DNA from: Dactylis glomerata
Taxonomy: Eukaryota > Streptophyta > Magnoliopsida > Poales > Poaceae
DNA: 64,000 bases
NCBI GenBank assembly: GCA_007115705.1
Contig: QXEO01000531.1
Span: forward strand, 16,107,464-16,171,463
Direction: 5' to 3'
In this document: positions 22,656 through 36,270 of the stretch, in pieces
Layout of the letters: each line of letters starts with the position of its first letter
Position numbering within the stretch: the first letter of the stretch is position 1
The notes under the pieces: model-generated
Told to the model about the DNA's origin: nothing
What the model saw: the letters and a program-made list of their open reading frames with translations, nothing else
Databases searched by the model: none
Position numbers and translations under genes: made by a program

Positions 22656-23527
22656 ATGGGTGGTTTCTTTGAAACTAAATCTTTTTGGCAAGGTGGGTTC
22701 ACGGAAGAGCAGCAAAATTATTATGAGGAACACCGCTTGTCACATAAAGGGAAACACTTATGGGAACCAATCAATAGATTGTATATCATTGCTAGAAACG
22801 TGTGCTCTACTTATAATGTTACTTATTGCTTTGATAGATCTTGTTGTTGTAGGAGGTATAAACACCTCCCTTTTCAATGTGAGTATAATGATGATGTTAC
22901 CATATCTTCTTATATTAATGGAAATTATGACTTTTATGATGTGGAACAAATTGAAGAATTTATTGCTTGGAAGGGTGCATTCGAACTTGCTTATTTGCTT
23001 GAAAATACTGATGATGCACCTTATAAATATGAGGTTTATGATATACTTACCTTTTGCTTTGATAATTACAAGGAAGAAAATGGCTATATTCTTAAATATC
23101 TTAAAAGACGCTCTCCAACGGAAGAGACTAATGCCTTGAAGGAGCCTATGGAAGAAGAAATTGCTAAAACTGGAAGCTCATTGGATGAAAAAGAGGAGGA
23201 CAGTGATGATCAAGAGGAGGAAGAATGGAGCTACCCATGTCTACCTCCCAATAAGAGTAACTCTTTAACTAATACTTTATTTGATAGCCCTCCATGTTTA
23301 ACAAAGGAGGATGAGTGTGATATTTACATTGTTGAGTTTGTTCATGATGCTACTGAAAATTATTATGAGAGAGGAAAATATGGTTGTTGGAATTCTCATG
23401 TTACTAAAACACCTCTCTTTATATTGAAAGTTCTGAAATTGCTCTTGTTTTATCTACCCATACTTGTTACTATGTGCTTCTTTGATTTATTTTCTTACAA
23501 GATTCCTATGCATAGGAAGTGGGTTAG
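22656..23527 (+). CDS. B accessory ORF of unknown function, C-terminus cut by D
   Basis: I choose the ATG at 22656 (MGGFFETKSFWQGGFTEEQQ) because the longer frame upstream codes only a hydrophobic leader-like run in a T-rich leader. The protein has a Cys/Tyr-rich middle (a CSTYNVTYCFDRSCCC segment), then YNDDVTISSYINGNYDFYDV, an acidic stretch of Glu/Asp (about residues 180-200) and a hydrophobic segment near the end (LKLLLFYLPILVTMCFF). Element D enters at 23528; the same frame seems to resume after D for about 35 codons, to about 31734. I know no family for it. It takes the place where relatives carry gag, so a particle-related or accessory role is only a guess. Confidence 0.5.
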
Positions 23528-24764
23528 TGTAGGGACCCCCGAGATCTAAGCTATACAGAGATGTTATGTGTATTAGTTACGCTAGCAATGAGTGATACTG
23601 GGGTTACCAGTCCTAGGCCAGAACACCATCGGCAGGCAGGCTGGAATTAAACCATCGGCTCTACACATCTCGAAGCGCCGTGAAACTAATCATAACTAAG
23701 ACTGCATAGCTGAGAGCTCGAGAACCTTAAACCCCTCTCGTGCACTTTATATCCATACACGCATCATGCACGAGATGGGTAACCACAGTTGGTACACAAC
23801 AGTGACTCTACGACTCAAAGGTAATATTGCAAAGCTCTTACCTGAGCAAAGATCCAAAGGATTACAAACAGAGGTCACTGATCCAACATTTCATCAAACA
23901 ACGGAAGGAGGTTATGCTATTAGACATAGCAAGGATAACATGGCCTAAGAGGCCAGAAGCATAACAGCGACAACCCATTCCGCAGCCCCAAGCTGCTGTC
24001 TAGGAACCCCAAGCTACTCGTCGGTGTCGATCTTCGTACAAAACTCATCTTGTTTGTGGAACTTACTCTGCTGCAAAAATATCAACAAAGCAGGGGTGAG
24101 TACATAAGGTACTCAGCAAGACTTACGTATCCTATTAGCTAAACTTGGTTAAGAAAGGCTTTCTGTGGAGTTATTTGCGTAAAGCAATCTTTATTTTTAT
24201 AAAACAAGTAAGAGTAGAAGCTCGACTACTCAGAACGTTTAAAAGGAGTAAGAGAGCGATATCTTTAATCATTGAGACATCCACCGAATCAATATCAGCT
24301 GAACCTATCCACTAGGATTACATCCTCGAAACCCCAGAGGAAAGCAATCCTATTCACACCTTGGTTTTCAAGTTTTACGATCAGGTTAAAGTTCTCTATG
24401 ATCTCCAGGGAGCCTCCACGCAGGAGCTTCCTGTGTCTGAACGAAGAGGACAAGGCAAAATGCAAAAAGCCCCTGGCTTTGGGGATTTCCTAGAAACATT
24501 AAAACAGAGTAGTTTTTGCATTATTTTGTGATCCAAACTTGTTTCAAGAAATTGTAAAAATACTTAGTGGCTCTTTTGACATATCTCTGAAGGTCCACAT
24601 ATTTTTGGTTTTGGGGTTTGAACATTTTGGAAATGTTTCAAAATAGAGGAAGAACAGGCATTTGTTAGGGTTTCCACATCAACTTTAAATGCAAAATTTT
24701 CTTATTGAAATTTAAATGATGCTTATGATGCAAATGCACCCAATTACAAACATGGGCTGTTACA
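23528..24764 (-). repeat. D 3' LTR, internally deleted (1237 bp)
   Basis: It matches both ends of the 3206-bp right LTR. At 24403 it jumps over what corresponds to about 29294-31262 in the right copy (1969 bp). The join lies at a shared CTCCAGGG. Confidence 0.88.
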
Positions 24765-24899
24765 GCTCTACCCACCTTACAAGAATCTCGACCCCGAGAT
24801 TCCTAGGTAAGAAAAGAGGGAAGGGTCACAACGGTCTTCGATGATCTTCACGAGCTCACCATGATATTCTCTCTCGAAGAGGTTGATCCATGACGCCAT

Positions 24900-27000
24900 G
24901 AATCTTTAGTTCCTTCCTTTGTGATTGTTTCTTAACTGCATTAAAGGAAATAAGGAGAAACTGTAGAGAGGTGGATTTTTGAGAAGATCGAGTATCTCAT
25001 GGTCATCTCATGGAGTGAATGTTCGTAAACATCTCTTGAGCTAACAAACATGAAACACCTAAAAGTGTGAGAAGGAATGGGAAAGTTTCAAATTTGGTAC
25101 GCCAAGCCGTGAGTACCTTTGAGTTGTACTCGCAAACCATAAGAAGGGAAACATTGGATGTGCAATATGGTTGTAGGAAGGGAAGGCTCAAATCTAGTTT
25201 TCTTTCTTTGAAAACATGGTTTCTCGTGTTGATATAGCATGTCTAGAACCTTGTTCTACGACATTTCTATATCCTCATTAAAAACTGTATATAACATTTT
25301 TAGTAAAACTCTAGGAAAGGGTAACCCAAAGGAAAGGGTGAAACAATGTCCAACGAAGTGTGAAAGATTAGCCATGGAGTGGAATTGCTTTTGATACCAT
25401 GAAGGGCACACAGTTGAATGAGGCGACTGGCAGAACACACATGATTAAAAGTCTAGGGCCATCATGTGACTGACGAATTCACACAATGTGTTAGTTGACT
25501 AGAACGTCAAGTATAGACAAAGGGGAGGATGAAACACTTGCGAGTGTGAAAAAATCATCCACAGGGTGGATTTGCTCCAAAAGGAGTTGTTTCCACAAGG
25601 GGAAGGTTCTACAAGATTGAGCAAGATACATTTAGAAACTTTGATTCCAATGTTATAGATACCAATATCAAGCTTTAGAATAGCCATCAATCGGTCATCA
25701 AGTAAAGGTCGGACTTCAAGATTAAGAGATACCATAAGGGGAAACTTCTTGAATAAGTCACATGAAATCCTTATGGAGAGTGGTTGTTCTTGAGACATCA
25801 AGGGGTGGTGGCAATAGGCCTTCCGACTAATTGTGTCAACGACAACATCAACCTTGTCGAATTTCAAAGAGACCTATGTCAATCCTTGAGGAACACCAAC
25901 CATCATTGCTTGCTTGAGATTCAGCTCTGGTTAGATGGAATCATACTACAGACTTAGTATGTCTGAATAGATAGTTTTGACGGATATCAGGGAGGTAATG
26001 TTGTTGGATTCTCTAGATAAGGCTAATAGTGTAAGGCTCCAAAAAGATATGTAAGATTGCGATTGCCAAAAGACAATTGCAACAGCAGGAGCTTATTGCA
26101 ATGAAACACAAGCAAGTCCTCATTGGGAGAATGTGAAAGAAGATAGTGAACGTCTTGAACTTTTTCTCATTCTTGAATAAATTAGTCAGTGGCTTGGTGT
26201 GCATACAGGAAATTTTCAAGAAGATGGAGGCAACAACCTGTCATCTCAAGAATATCCGCACATGCATGAGCAATTCAAGATGATTCCCGAGGAAACAAAG
26301 AAAATTCTTTTAGAATTCACGTCGACATCTTTCAGCAATTGCACGTGAACCAAAGAGATAAAGTCACTTCCAACATCCAGAACACGTACCTCGTGATGAC
26401 ACAAAGATGGTTCTAACAAAGTTCCAACATTAATGCCAAATGTCCAATATGAATTTCTTCACACATGGAGAAAATAAGGATGTCATCAATGGGATCAACA
26501 ACAAGCTTATTTAGATGCTCCAAGAAGATGGACTCATATGTTGCAGGAACAAGGCAAAAGTATTGGTCAGACCGAAGGGAATGATGATGCACTCAAGTGA
26601 AAACCATGAGTAGAAACACCATCAAGATGGTCCTTGGGGCTGAGTTTGATTTGTCGATAGCCCAATCTCAAATCAAAGATGGGAAGATAGTAGATCCAAA
26701 GAAGAGATACTATCTTGCTTCAACACAAACCAAAACTCGATATCCCTTTAAGAACGAACAAAGTCGGATAGAGCTTTTGTCTATCAACTCTCCAAGTTGT
26801 TGTTTAAGCTCAACCAACTAGTCTAGGGTATCCATCACAGATTCTTGGAGAAAGAACCGATTCAGGGAACCGGCTTACTCATGAACTTGACAACACGGTC
26901 ATGTGAAAACATGGCAATACTTCTGGTAAGACCTCTAGAATATCACGAACCACCGGTATGTCACTAAGTTCAAGAGAGAACCTTGGTTTAGAAGGAAAGC
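24900..27000 (-). pseudogene. Degenerate gypsy pol of element D
   Basis: Reading minus, fragments in several frames recall Ty3 pol. Near 26690-26600 stands GYRQIKLSPKD and near 26600-26550 IIIPFGLTNTFALF, the equivalents of the reverse-transcriptase motifs around SGYHQI and MPFGLTNAP. An IDDILIF-like piece follows near 26480. Near 25865-25800, VDVVVDTISRKAYC matches the end of RNase H (NVVADALSRK). Integrase is hardly recognisable. Stops and shifts are frequent, so this copy is old compared with B, or D inserted as an already decayed copy mobilised in trans. Confidence 0.6.
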
Positions 27001-28400
27001 GACATGGTCATGAGAGTTTTGGAACAAACCTAACTCTTTAACCGAAGATGTATGCCTGATTTACGGACTTGGCAACACAGCCAAACTTTGATTAGTGATA
27101 GGTTAACCAATCATGCTAGGAATGACACAAATGTTCTTGGGATTTCAAAGCAATAAGAATTGCTAAAGATCTCAGATGGCCACATCAACATGTGCACACA
27201 ACATTCCAAGCATGACCAGCTCGGAGAAAGGGTGGGCAAGATGTGTAAGAGCATCACTTCATCAAGTAAGGCCATGAGACTTTGCAAAACCTCTTGGTAT
27301 AAAAGAGTGTGATACTCTATGGTGGAATAGAGCAGAAGCTGCATAGAGCTCATATTCTGCGGATTACACCACTTTGACCAGGTCCTAGAAATGGACGAGG
27401 TTCTGGAGCTTGTTTATCCTGACATTTTGGGGTAGAATGACTTGATCAGACCACAAGAGTAACATGCACTAGAATACACCAATGCACATTTACAACTTGG
27501 CTGCCAACTGGCAAACGATGGATCATGAAGCAGCTTAAGAGAAGGAAGACGCTTAGAAGGAATCCTTAGATTTGGATGCACAAGTTAACATCTTATGTAA
27601 ACCAATGCGGAAAGAGAGGGTGTGGCAGAGTCACGGACGTAGAAGCGAGACTCACTAAGAGACTCTTGTCGTGATCCATTTGGTTCCATGAGAGAACGTC
27701 TACCATAGCTAGTGGAAGGGAAGTCCATTGTTGCCGCAATTCAATTATGACTACAACCACAAGCTTACAAGGAAAACCATATTGAGTTAATGATTAATCA
27801 TTAACACAAGAGTTTAATGGAATGGATCTTGGGTTAAAGGCCAGCTTCATGTACTAGAATCCAGCACAATCGGGGACCTTCAGTTCAAGTCTAGGGTTAA
27901 AAGATAGAGAAAGGAGTAACTACTAGCTGAGCAACTCAAAGGGTGCCACAGGATAGTAATCACAAGGTAGCTTCCAGAACAAGGTATAGCTTTTGAAGTA
28001 CCCAAACAAATAGAGAGGCATACAAGGTGAAAGAAATCCTTGAAGCATAGAACAAAATGATGTGGAACTCTCAAAATAGAGATATAGCGATGGAAGGGAA
28101 CCTTGTAGTTGCTTCCTCTTGTTTTAGATCGAGAAGACTCTCGAGAGCACAACACTAGGTCAACTAGTTTAGAAACAACTTGCCCACGAGGGAGCTAAAT
28201 TTTGAATGACCAGAAGAGATAGAAAAACCTTTTCCAAATCAATAGGAAAGGATACGAAAGCTCAGAACTAAGATCGATAGAGATAAGGAATAAAAACAAA
28301 CCTTACCTACATTTTGCAACTCATTTTTAGCTTTCAAATAGTTTTCACAAACACTAGACTCAACATCGACCAATAGCAAGGGTTTCCTACAGACAGTCCT
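27001..28400 (-). other. D internal region, gag part, no readable frame
   Basis: This is where gag should be. I see no zinc knuckle or other recognisable motif; frames longer than 90 codons look accidental. Confidence 0.35.
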
Positions 28401-28417
28401 GCTCTGATACCAAAACC

Positions 28418-31400
28418 TGTAGGGACCCCCGAGATCTAAGCTATACAGAGATGTTATGTGTATTAGTCACGCTAGCAATGAGTGATACTGGGGTTACCAG
28501 TCCCAGGCCGGAACACCATCGGCAGGCAGGCCGGAATTAAACCATCGGCTCTACACATCTCGAAGCGCCGTGAAACTAATCATAACCAAGACTGCATAAC
28601 TGAGAGCTCGAGAACCTTAAACCCCTCTCGTGGACTTTATATCCATACACGCATCATGCACGAGATGGGTAACCACAGTTGGTACACAACAGTGACTCTA
28701 CGACTCAAAGGTAATATTGCAAAGCTCTTAACTGAGCAAACATCCAAAGGATTACAAACAGAGGTCACTGACCCAACATTTCATCAGACAACGGAAGGAG
28801 GTTATGCTATTAGACATAGCAAGGATAACATGGCCTAAGAGGTCAGAAGCATAACAGCGACAACCCATTCCGCAGCCCCAAGCTGCTGTCTGGGAACCCC
28901 AAGCTACTCGTCGGTGTCGATCTTCGTACGAAACTCATCTTGTTTGTGGAACTTACTCTGCTGCAAAAATATCAACAAAGCAGGGGTGAGTACATAAGGT
29001 ACTCAGCAAGACTTACGTATCCTATTAGCTAAACTTGGTTAAGAAAGGCTTTCTGTGGAGTTATTTGCGTAAAGCAATCTTTATTTTTATAAAACAAGTA
29101 AGAGTAGAAGCTCGACTACTCAGAACATTTAAAAGGAGTAAGAAAGCGATATCTTTAATCATTGAGACATCCACCGAATCAATATCAGCTGAACCTATCC
29201 ACTAGGATTACATCCTCGAAACCCCAGAGGAAAGCAATCCTATTCACACCTTGGTTTTCAAGTTTTACGATCAGGTTAAAGTTCTCTATGATCAAGCATC
29301 TCTCTCCAAGTCGTCCATAACCGTGGACACGGCTTTTCGAAAAGATTTAACCCTGCAGGGGTGTACAACTTTACCCACACGTGACGACCGTCTCCATAGC
29401 CACATGACGTCATTCCGTGAGACGCTGGCGGAGTGGTGATCGCCTACAACCTTTACCCCACGTCGACCTATTCCATGAGCCACGCCAAAAGGTTTTAGTC
29501 CGCCATCGCAAGACGGCCGTTCTCCGACGCGGAACCGTTTGTTGCATGGCGAGGTTGGTTTACCAGAGAAATCCGCCTCAAGCAACCTCGGCTGCATTCC
29601 TGTATGATGCACCTCTTCTCTTTTCCATCTCTTTCCAAAACATTTTCAATGCATATGCCAAATGGAAAGCCCAAACTAGGTAGCTCATGGATAATTCTAA
29701 GCAAGTTAGTGAGTCGACGAGAGTCCCATACCTCCACATGTGGTCGTACGCTCAGTCTTGGATCAAGAGACAAGAACTCGGGTCCTAGGGCGACAAGAAT
29801 GAGTCAAACAACCACATCCCAATGTGGCGGCTCATCCAAGCCTTTTAGCATGTTTAAACACACAATTCTCATCATACCACGTCATCCTATCATACTAGAT
29901 TCATTTGCAGCTCTGATTCATTAACCATATGTATCAGAGTAAATAGCTAAGCATGGCTAAATATTTCAGATATAAAGCTCTAGCGACGCACACAAGCAAA
30001 CCTAGTTATGCTAGGAGCAGTGGATCAGGGTATTTAGGCGACAAGAATGAAACATGCATTAGATAGGATAACTCTACCTATCGATAAAAGACAGTTGAAC
30101 CGTGTGATACAAAATAGTAAGTTTTGAAATACTTTAAAACCATGGGTTCAGAGGGGGGCTGCTTGCCTTGTTGTTGATAACCAAATAAAATAGATATCCA
30201 GGGTTCTCCTTCTTGACTTATTCATTGATGGACAAGTATTGGTCCTCCGATGTTGTCGATCTTGATATCGACTCGTTCCTCACATCAACTCCGGATCCTA
30301 CCGGGGAGAAGCAGAAACACACCAGAAAGGAAAAACATTCAATACATGGCATAATGCAATGCGCATACAAATATGATGGAATGACAAGTTCAAGATATTG
30401 AATTTCACCCTAACATAAATATCATCTTAAATGGAGCTCAAATGCATATGGTATAATAGCATTGTATTTATCTCCATAATGAAATAAAGTGTTCAATTTG
30501 TTCTTCTATTATAAACAAGATTCAAAGTTATTTAAACATGCATGATGTGAATACTATAATGTAGATTACATGTTTCTGAGCATTTTGATAGGTCATACAT
30601 ATTTTTCTGATAAGTAGGGAATTTGCTATGCATTTTACAAGTTTTAAAGATTTGCTACCATTTTCCTGGAATTACAGAAAATACATGGAAACGTTTTACA
30701 CTAAGGGTGACCCTAGCCAAAGTGGCTGACAGAGGGGCCCTTAGCCACCTCAGCGGCCACGTCGGCCAAGGAGCTAGGCAGGCCATGGCCATGCCTGCAG
30801 GCACGCACAGCTCGCCGGCCAGAGCGGTGCGACGGCGCCAGGCCGGGGTACGGAAGGAGGGGGAGAAACCCGGGTGCTCACCAGGAGCTTGACGGCGAGG
30901 TCGGCTTGGCCGGGGGAAAAGGCCGGCGGCGAGCAATTTGGGCGGCGGCGAGCTCGGACACCCGAGGGGAAACGGCGACGGCGTCAGCTACTCCGGGCGG
31001 TTCCGGACGATTGCTCGGGCGGGGAGGAAGAGGACGGGGTGGCGGAGCTCCTCAGCTCGACGGAGAGGCAGGGGGAGGCGCGAAGCGGCGGCGCTAGGCG
31101 ACGGCCACGGCGGTGAGCTCGGGCGCCGCTGAGAGAAAGCAGGGGAGAGGGAGAGGAGTGAGCCAGAGAGAGAGGGAAAGAATGGGGCTCTGTGGCGCGG
31201 TTTGAGCAGCTCCAGGGGGTCCTCGTCGGCCAGGACTTGGCAAGCAGGAGGTGCCCGGCGACCTCCAGGGAGCCTCCACGCAGGAGCTTCCTGTGTCTGA
31301 ACGAAGAGGACAAGGCAAAATGCAAAAAGCCCCTGGCTTTGGGGATTTCCTGGAAACATTAAAACAGAGCAGTTTTGCATTATTTTGTGATCCAAACTTG

Positions 31401-31623
31401 TTTCAAGAAATTGTAAAAATACTTAGTGGCTCTTTTGACATATCTCTGAAGGTCCACATATTTTTGGTTTTGGGGTTTGAACATTTTGGAAACGTTTCGA
31501 AATAGAGGAAGAACAGGCATTTGTTAGGGTTTCCACTTCAACTTTAAATGCAAAATTTTCTTAGTGAAATTTAAATGATGCTTATGATGCAAATGCACCC
31601 AATTACAAACATGGGCTGTTACA
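28418..31623 (-). repeat. D 5' LTR (3206 bp)
   Basis: This is the full-length copy. It includes a GC-rich block at about 30700-31260 that is missing from the other LTR and whose base composition differs sharply from the AT-rich surroundings. Frames in that block on both strands are a result of GC content. Confidence 0.85.
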
Positions 31624-31734
31624 GCAAGACTTAAATGTGTTTTATATTTGCTCCTTGATGCTCTCTTTTGCTTCAATTCATATTTCTTATGTGAGCATTT
31701 TCTCAAATTACTGAGCCTAGCTCAAAGGCGTTAA

Positions 31735-34635
31735 AGAAAAGCACTCTTGGGAGATAACCCAATGTTTTTACATTTAGTTCTTTTTCTTTTATTTGAGTCT
31801 TGGAAGTTATTACTACTGTAATAACCTCTCCTTATTCTTTTTATTTTATTGTTGTGCCAAGAGAAGCCTCTAATTTGAGTGAGGTAAGATTTGGGGATGT
31901 TGCTGTCCTGAAACAGTTTTCGGTGCTACACCGTAAAAATTCGTGAAAATTCTCTGTATATCTTTTGGACCTGCGATTTCTTGTGCATATGCCCCAGGTT
32001 ATATCCAAACTTTCATTAGTTTAATACTTTTTGATTTGAACAACAGAAAACCCCTTAAAAATTCGACCTTTGTCAGCTGTTCTGTTTTGACAGATTTCTG
32101 CCAATATTTGTGTTTGCCGCTTTATCGCTTTCTTTTGAGTTCTTTTGATCGCGGAACTTTTGGGGAAGTTGCTACAGTAGTATATGCTTAATATGTGGTG
32201 GTTTTGGGTTGAAACCTGAAGCAAAAAGGGTTGATTATATGTTATGCTTACACTAATGTTGCTAATAGATTTGTGTTTAGTTTTGTATGAAGGAAGTTTT
32301 CAAGTGTAGGGATCGGAGAGTGATGAGATGAGTTGAAGAACGGACAAAAGCTCAAGCTTGGGGATGCCCATGCATCACCCCAAGAAATATCCAAGAAGTA
32401 CAAGCGTCAAAGCTTTGGGATGCCCTCGAGGCACCCCTTCTTCATCGGCAAAAATCAGGTCACCTTTCAAGACACTATATTTTTATTGCTTCATGCATTA
32501 TGTGTTTTTCTTAGAGCGTCAGTTGTTTTTAGTTTTCAGTTTAGTTTAGTTTTGTTTGCTGCAATAAATGGTTGGACCCCAACAAATTCTTTTGGAGAAG
32601 TTGCCTTGCTTTTGATTTGCCAAGAACACTCCGTTTTTCATTCTATTCGTTTCAACGAGTGTTCTCTTTTTCTAGAACTGCGTTTTGTTTTTTATTTTTG
32701 CCTTGATATGTGTTCAGATCTTGTTATATCTTTTCATCAAGGTGTATTTTTGCCTCTGATCTTTATTGGTTTTCATCAAAAGAGGTGTTTATAAAAAATT
32801 TGAATGGTGTTGGAAAAGAGAAAAAGCTTTATGCAAAAAAGTGGTACAAGAAGGAGCTTGTGTAGACTGCGGCTTAGGCTTTTGCATGTCGTGCTTGATG
32901 TCTTTTTGATAGTATGCTTAGTGGTTTTGCTGTAGCATGACTTGTCTCAAATAACTGAGATTGCTTAATGAGCCTTTCAAAAAATCATGCGTTGTTTTTA
33001 TCGTTTGGAAGCATTATTTTGGTTTTCTCCTTGATGCTTTATTTGGGTTGACTTGGCGCATGCTCACACATGTTAGACTCTTACAAAGTCGCCCATAGCC
33101 TCTATGATCATTTAGTTTTTGACTTTTGATGCCATCTTATGCTTCTTTTAATGTCGCTTTGTCGCTTTGCAAGATTATGGCCGTTATTGCTCTCTTAGTT
33201 GGTCGCTCCCAGTCTTTTGCTAGCCCTCACCTTGTACTGAGTATGAGCTCTACTCGTGCATCCAACTCCTAAAAACCAAGTTTGCCAAAGTGTCCACCAT
33301 ACATACCTATCAGCAATTTCCTATTCCAAAGTATATTTGACTTGCTTTTATCTACTCTTCAAATTAAACTCTTACCAGTGTTATGCGAAAATTGGTCAGT
33401 AAAGCTCTCACGAACCGGAAGGCACACTTTACTTTTTCTTGTTCTTAAAAAATTTGACATTGTGGTCTCTTATGTTGAGTTGTTATGCTTGCAAGTTGTA
33501 AGTTGGGAACTAGCCCAGCCATGCCATCATGGGGCAAGCTTTCAACATTGCACTTCTTATTTGAGTTGATATCGTGATCTTTTGTTTATGGATGCCCGCG
33601 GTGTGAAATGAATTGGGAATCTTGCGGGGATCATGGAGTTTGTATATGTGTTAGGGAAATGCCTGGGCCGCCAATCTAAGCCATGCATAATTCATGGTGG
33701 AAATTTGCAGCATACCCATAGTGGACATTCGACGACGCATCTCAAAATAAAAAGCTAAACAAATGGTAAATAAAAGAGATGTCGAGGTGTTCATTGTCTA
33801 CTTGTCCTGTCATTTTGATGTGGGCTTGTTCCATATCATCGGGCATGGAGGTACCCCGTTGGCGGTTCTCGATGATACATATATACTTACAATGACAAGA
33901 GCCTTGCTTGGGACTCTAAGTAGAGTAGCATGAGGTTTGGGTACTCGTATTCACGGGACATGAGGATTTCAACTTATGATTTGTCAAGCATATGCATCAT
34001 AATTGTTCTCACATTAACTTTAACCATTCAAGTTGCTGATGATAGGGGCAATGAGAGCTCAAAGCCGGTAAGTACCATAATTTTTGAAGGTCTATAAAAC
34101 TTGCAAACACTACTTCCCTCCGCGAAGGGCCTTTCTTTTACTTTTATGTTGAGTCACCACCTTCAATCTTTATGCACCATTAAGAGAGCATAGTTGTCAT
34201 TCTTAGTATAATATGCATTGTCCCAAAGTTTTCATTGATTGATTCATATTGTTGGTTTCACTTGTTCTCAAATTATTTGTATCTAGTCGCCCTCTTAAAC
34301 TTGAAGGTGTCCTATGCATTTATGTTTTGCTCTCCATGAAGGACAAGCTGAAAACCATTTGTATGTTTTTCCTTATGATTTGAACACACATTTGACTTTC
34401 ATTGTTTTATTTTCATGATCTTTTGTTTGTGTTCATTTTCATGTTTATAACATGGTTGCTAAGTTTCTTCTATCAAGATTATGTCTTTCATGCCCATATT
34501 TTAAGTTCTTTTGATCCCAGCGCACAACGCTTACATATATGATCAAGATTGTGTAGGTGCATGTCACCTCAAAAATTATTTCTTTTGTTATCACTTACCT
34601 ACTCGAGGACAAGCAGGAGTTAAGCTTGGGGATGC
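31735..34635 (+). other. B long noncoding 3' region with conserved blocks and polypurine tract
   Basis: No gene is seen in 2.9 kb. Blocks at about 33040-33260 and 34108-34155 are shared with the 3' regions of A1 and A2. It ends in TAAGCTTGGGGATGC, the polypurine tract before the LTR. Confidence 0.65.
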
Positions 34636-36270
34636 TGATACGTCTCCAACATATCCATAATTTTTGATGCTCCATGCTTGTTTTTACACCATTTGCTTAG
34701 TGTTTCGTTACACTTCGTGGCACTTTTATGCATTTTCCGGAACTAACCTACTAACAAGTCGCCACAGTGCCAGTTCCCTGTTTTCTGCTATTTTTGTGTT
34801 TCAGAAAAGTTACACAGGAACTATTCTCGGAATTGGACGAAACCAAAGCCAGTCGCCCAGAATTTTACCGAAGCTTCCAGAGAACCGAAGAGGAGACGGG
34901 GTAGGGCCACGAGGTGCCCTCACACCAGGGCAGCGCGGCCAGGGGCTGGGCCGCGCCCCCTATGTGTGAGACCACCTCGGTCCACTTCTGACGATGTCCC
35001 TTCGCCTATAAAGACCCCCCGACGAAAAAAACCTAAGAACCCGATCAGTTTTCCAGAACACATCGCGATCCGCCACCATCGTCGACCCGAAGATCAGGAG
35101 GGTCCAGAAGCTCTTCCCAGCACCCTGCTAGAGAGGAGAATCGCCACCGGAGGTCTTCTTCATCGCCATGCTTTCCTCCAGAGCGATGAGTGAGTAGTCT
35201 ACCTTGGACTATGGGTCCATAGCAGTAGCTAGATGGTTGTCTTCTCCACCATGTGCTTCATGTTTAGATCTCATGAGCTGCCCTACATGATTGAGATCAC
35301 CGTTATGTAATTCTACATGTTTGGTTTGTTGGGATCCGATGAATATTGGTGTTATGCTTGAGTTGAAGTACTGAAATTTATCTTTTGTTATCTCTATGTT
35401 GTTTATGATCTTGCATGCCCTCCGTTGTTAGTAGCTATCTTAGCTGAGTAGTTGCTAGTGACTCCAAGAGGGGGTATTTATGCTCGATAGTGGGTTCATG
35501 CCTCTATTTAATCTGGGGGAGTGACAGAAACCTCTAAGGTTGTAGATGTGCTGTTTCTACTAGGGGGAAAACAACATTCATATGCTCTAGGGTATATGCT
35601 TTGTTTACATTACACACTTTGCTTAATGCAATTATCTGTTGTTCGCAACTTAATACTTATGGGGTGTTCGGATGATATCCCCGTGAGTGGATTATTAGTC
35701 ATAGATGCAGTTGGATGGCGGTCTATGTATTTTGTTGTAATGCCCAAAGTAAATCTCATAGTGATCCTCTCATCATATGCACGTTATCTTTATTCTATCA
35801 ATTGCCCAACTGTAATTCGTTTACCCAGCTTGTATTATTTTACCTTATGGAGAGACACCGCTAGTGAACTGTGGATCCCGGTCCTATTTCTATTACATTG
35901 CTATCACCTATTTACTTTACTCACATTGTTTACTTTACTCGCATACTATTATCACTTTCCACTCGATACGCTCATACCCTTTGTTTCAAGCAAACCGGTG
36001 AGATTGACAACCTCATCGTAAGTTGGGAACAAAGTATTTGGTTGTGTTGTGTGCAGGTTCCGCGTTGCAGCTAGCAAAGCAAAGCTTGGACGAGGCGCCC
36101 TATAAATTGTCCTGAGCTGTCGCAAGCTAGCAAGCATCGCCTTCAGTCGTTTGTTTGCTCCTCTCCTGAACGATAAACCTTGGTTTCTTAACTGAGGGAA
36201 AATCTTGCTACTATATTCATCACACCTTCCTCTTGGGGTTCCCAACGGGCTGGTCAATTTCCAGCAATCA
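34636..36270 (+). repeat. B 3' LTR (1635 bp)
   Basis: It is nearly identical to 20812-22447. It starts TGATACGTCTCCAACATATC, so the first stem has one mismatch here. Confidence 0.92.

Larger units (their letters stand above)
23528..31623 (-). mobile_element. Element D: degenerate Ty3 retrotransposon, tRNA-Met primed
   Basis: On plus both LTRs start TGTAGGGACCCCCGAG and end GGGCTGTTACA. The minus-strand primer site TGGTATCAGAGC (28401-28412) shows the element reads right to left. Flanks are GTTAG and GCAAG, so a 5-bp duplication, if present, has decayed. The internal region of about 3.65 kb is full of stops. Met priming together with gypsy-type pol suggests a chromovirus (Tekay-like) relative, which is inference. 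Confidence 0.85.
20812..36270 (+). mobile_element. Element B: Athila-like Ty3 retrotransposon without pol, carrying D
   Basis: LTRs are 20812-22447 and 34636-36270, and GGGGG flanks both ends (20807-20811, 36271-36275). The two LTRs differ by roughly two dozen bases by eye, so the insertion is fairly young. Without D (23528-31623) the element is about 7.4 kb. It has one accessory-type ORF and neither gag nor pol that I can recognise. Confidence 0.92.

Noticed and set aside
30655..31395. Several frames in the GC-rich part of the D LTR
   Set aside because: They overlap on both strands and are low-complexity Arg/Ala/Gly/Pro; no support for a gene.
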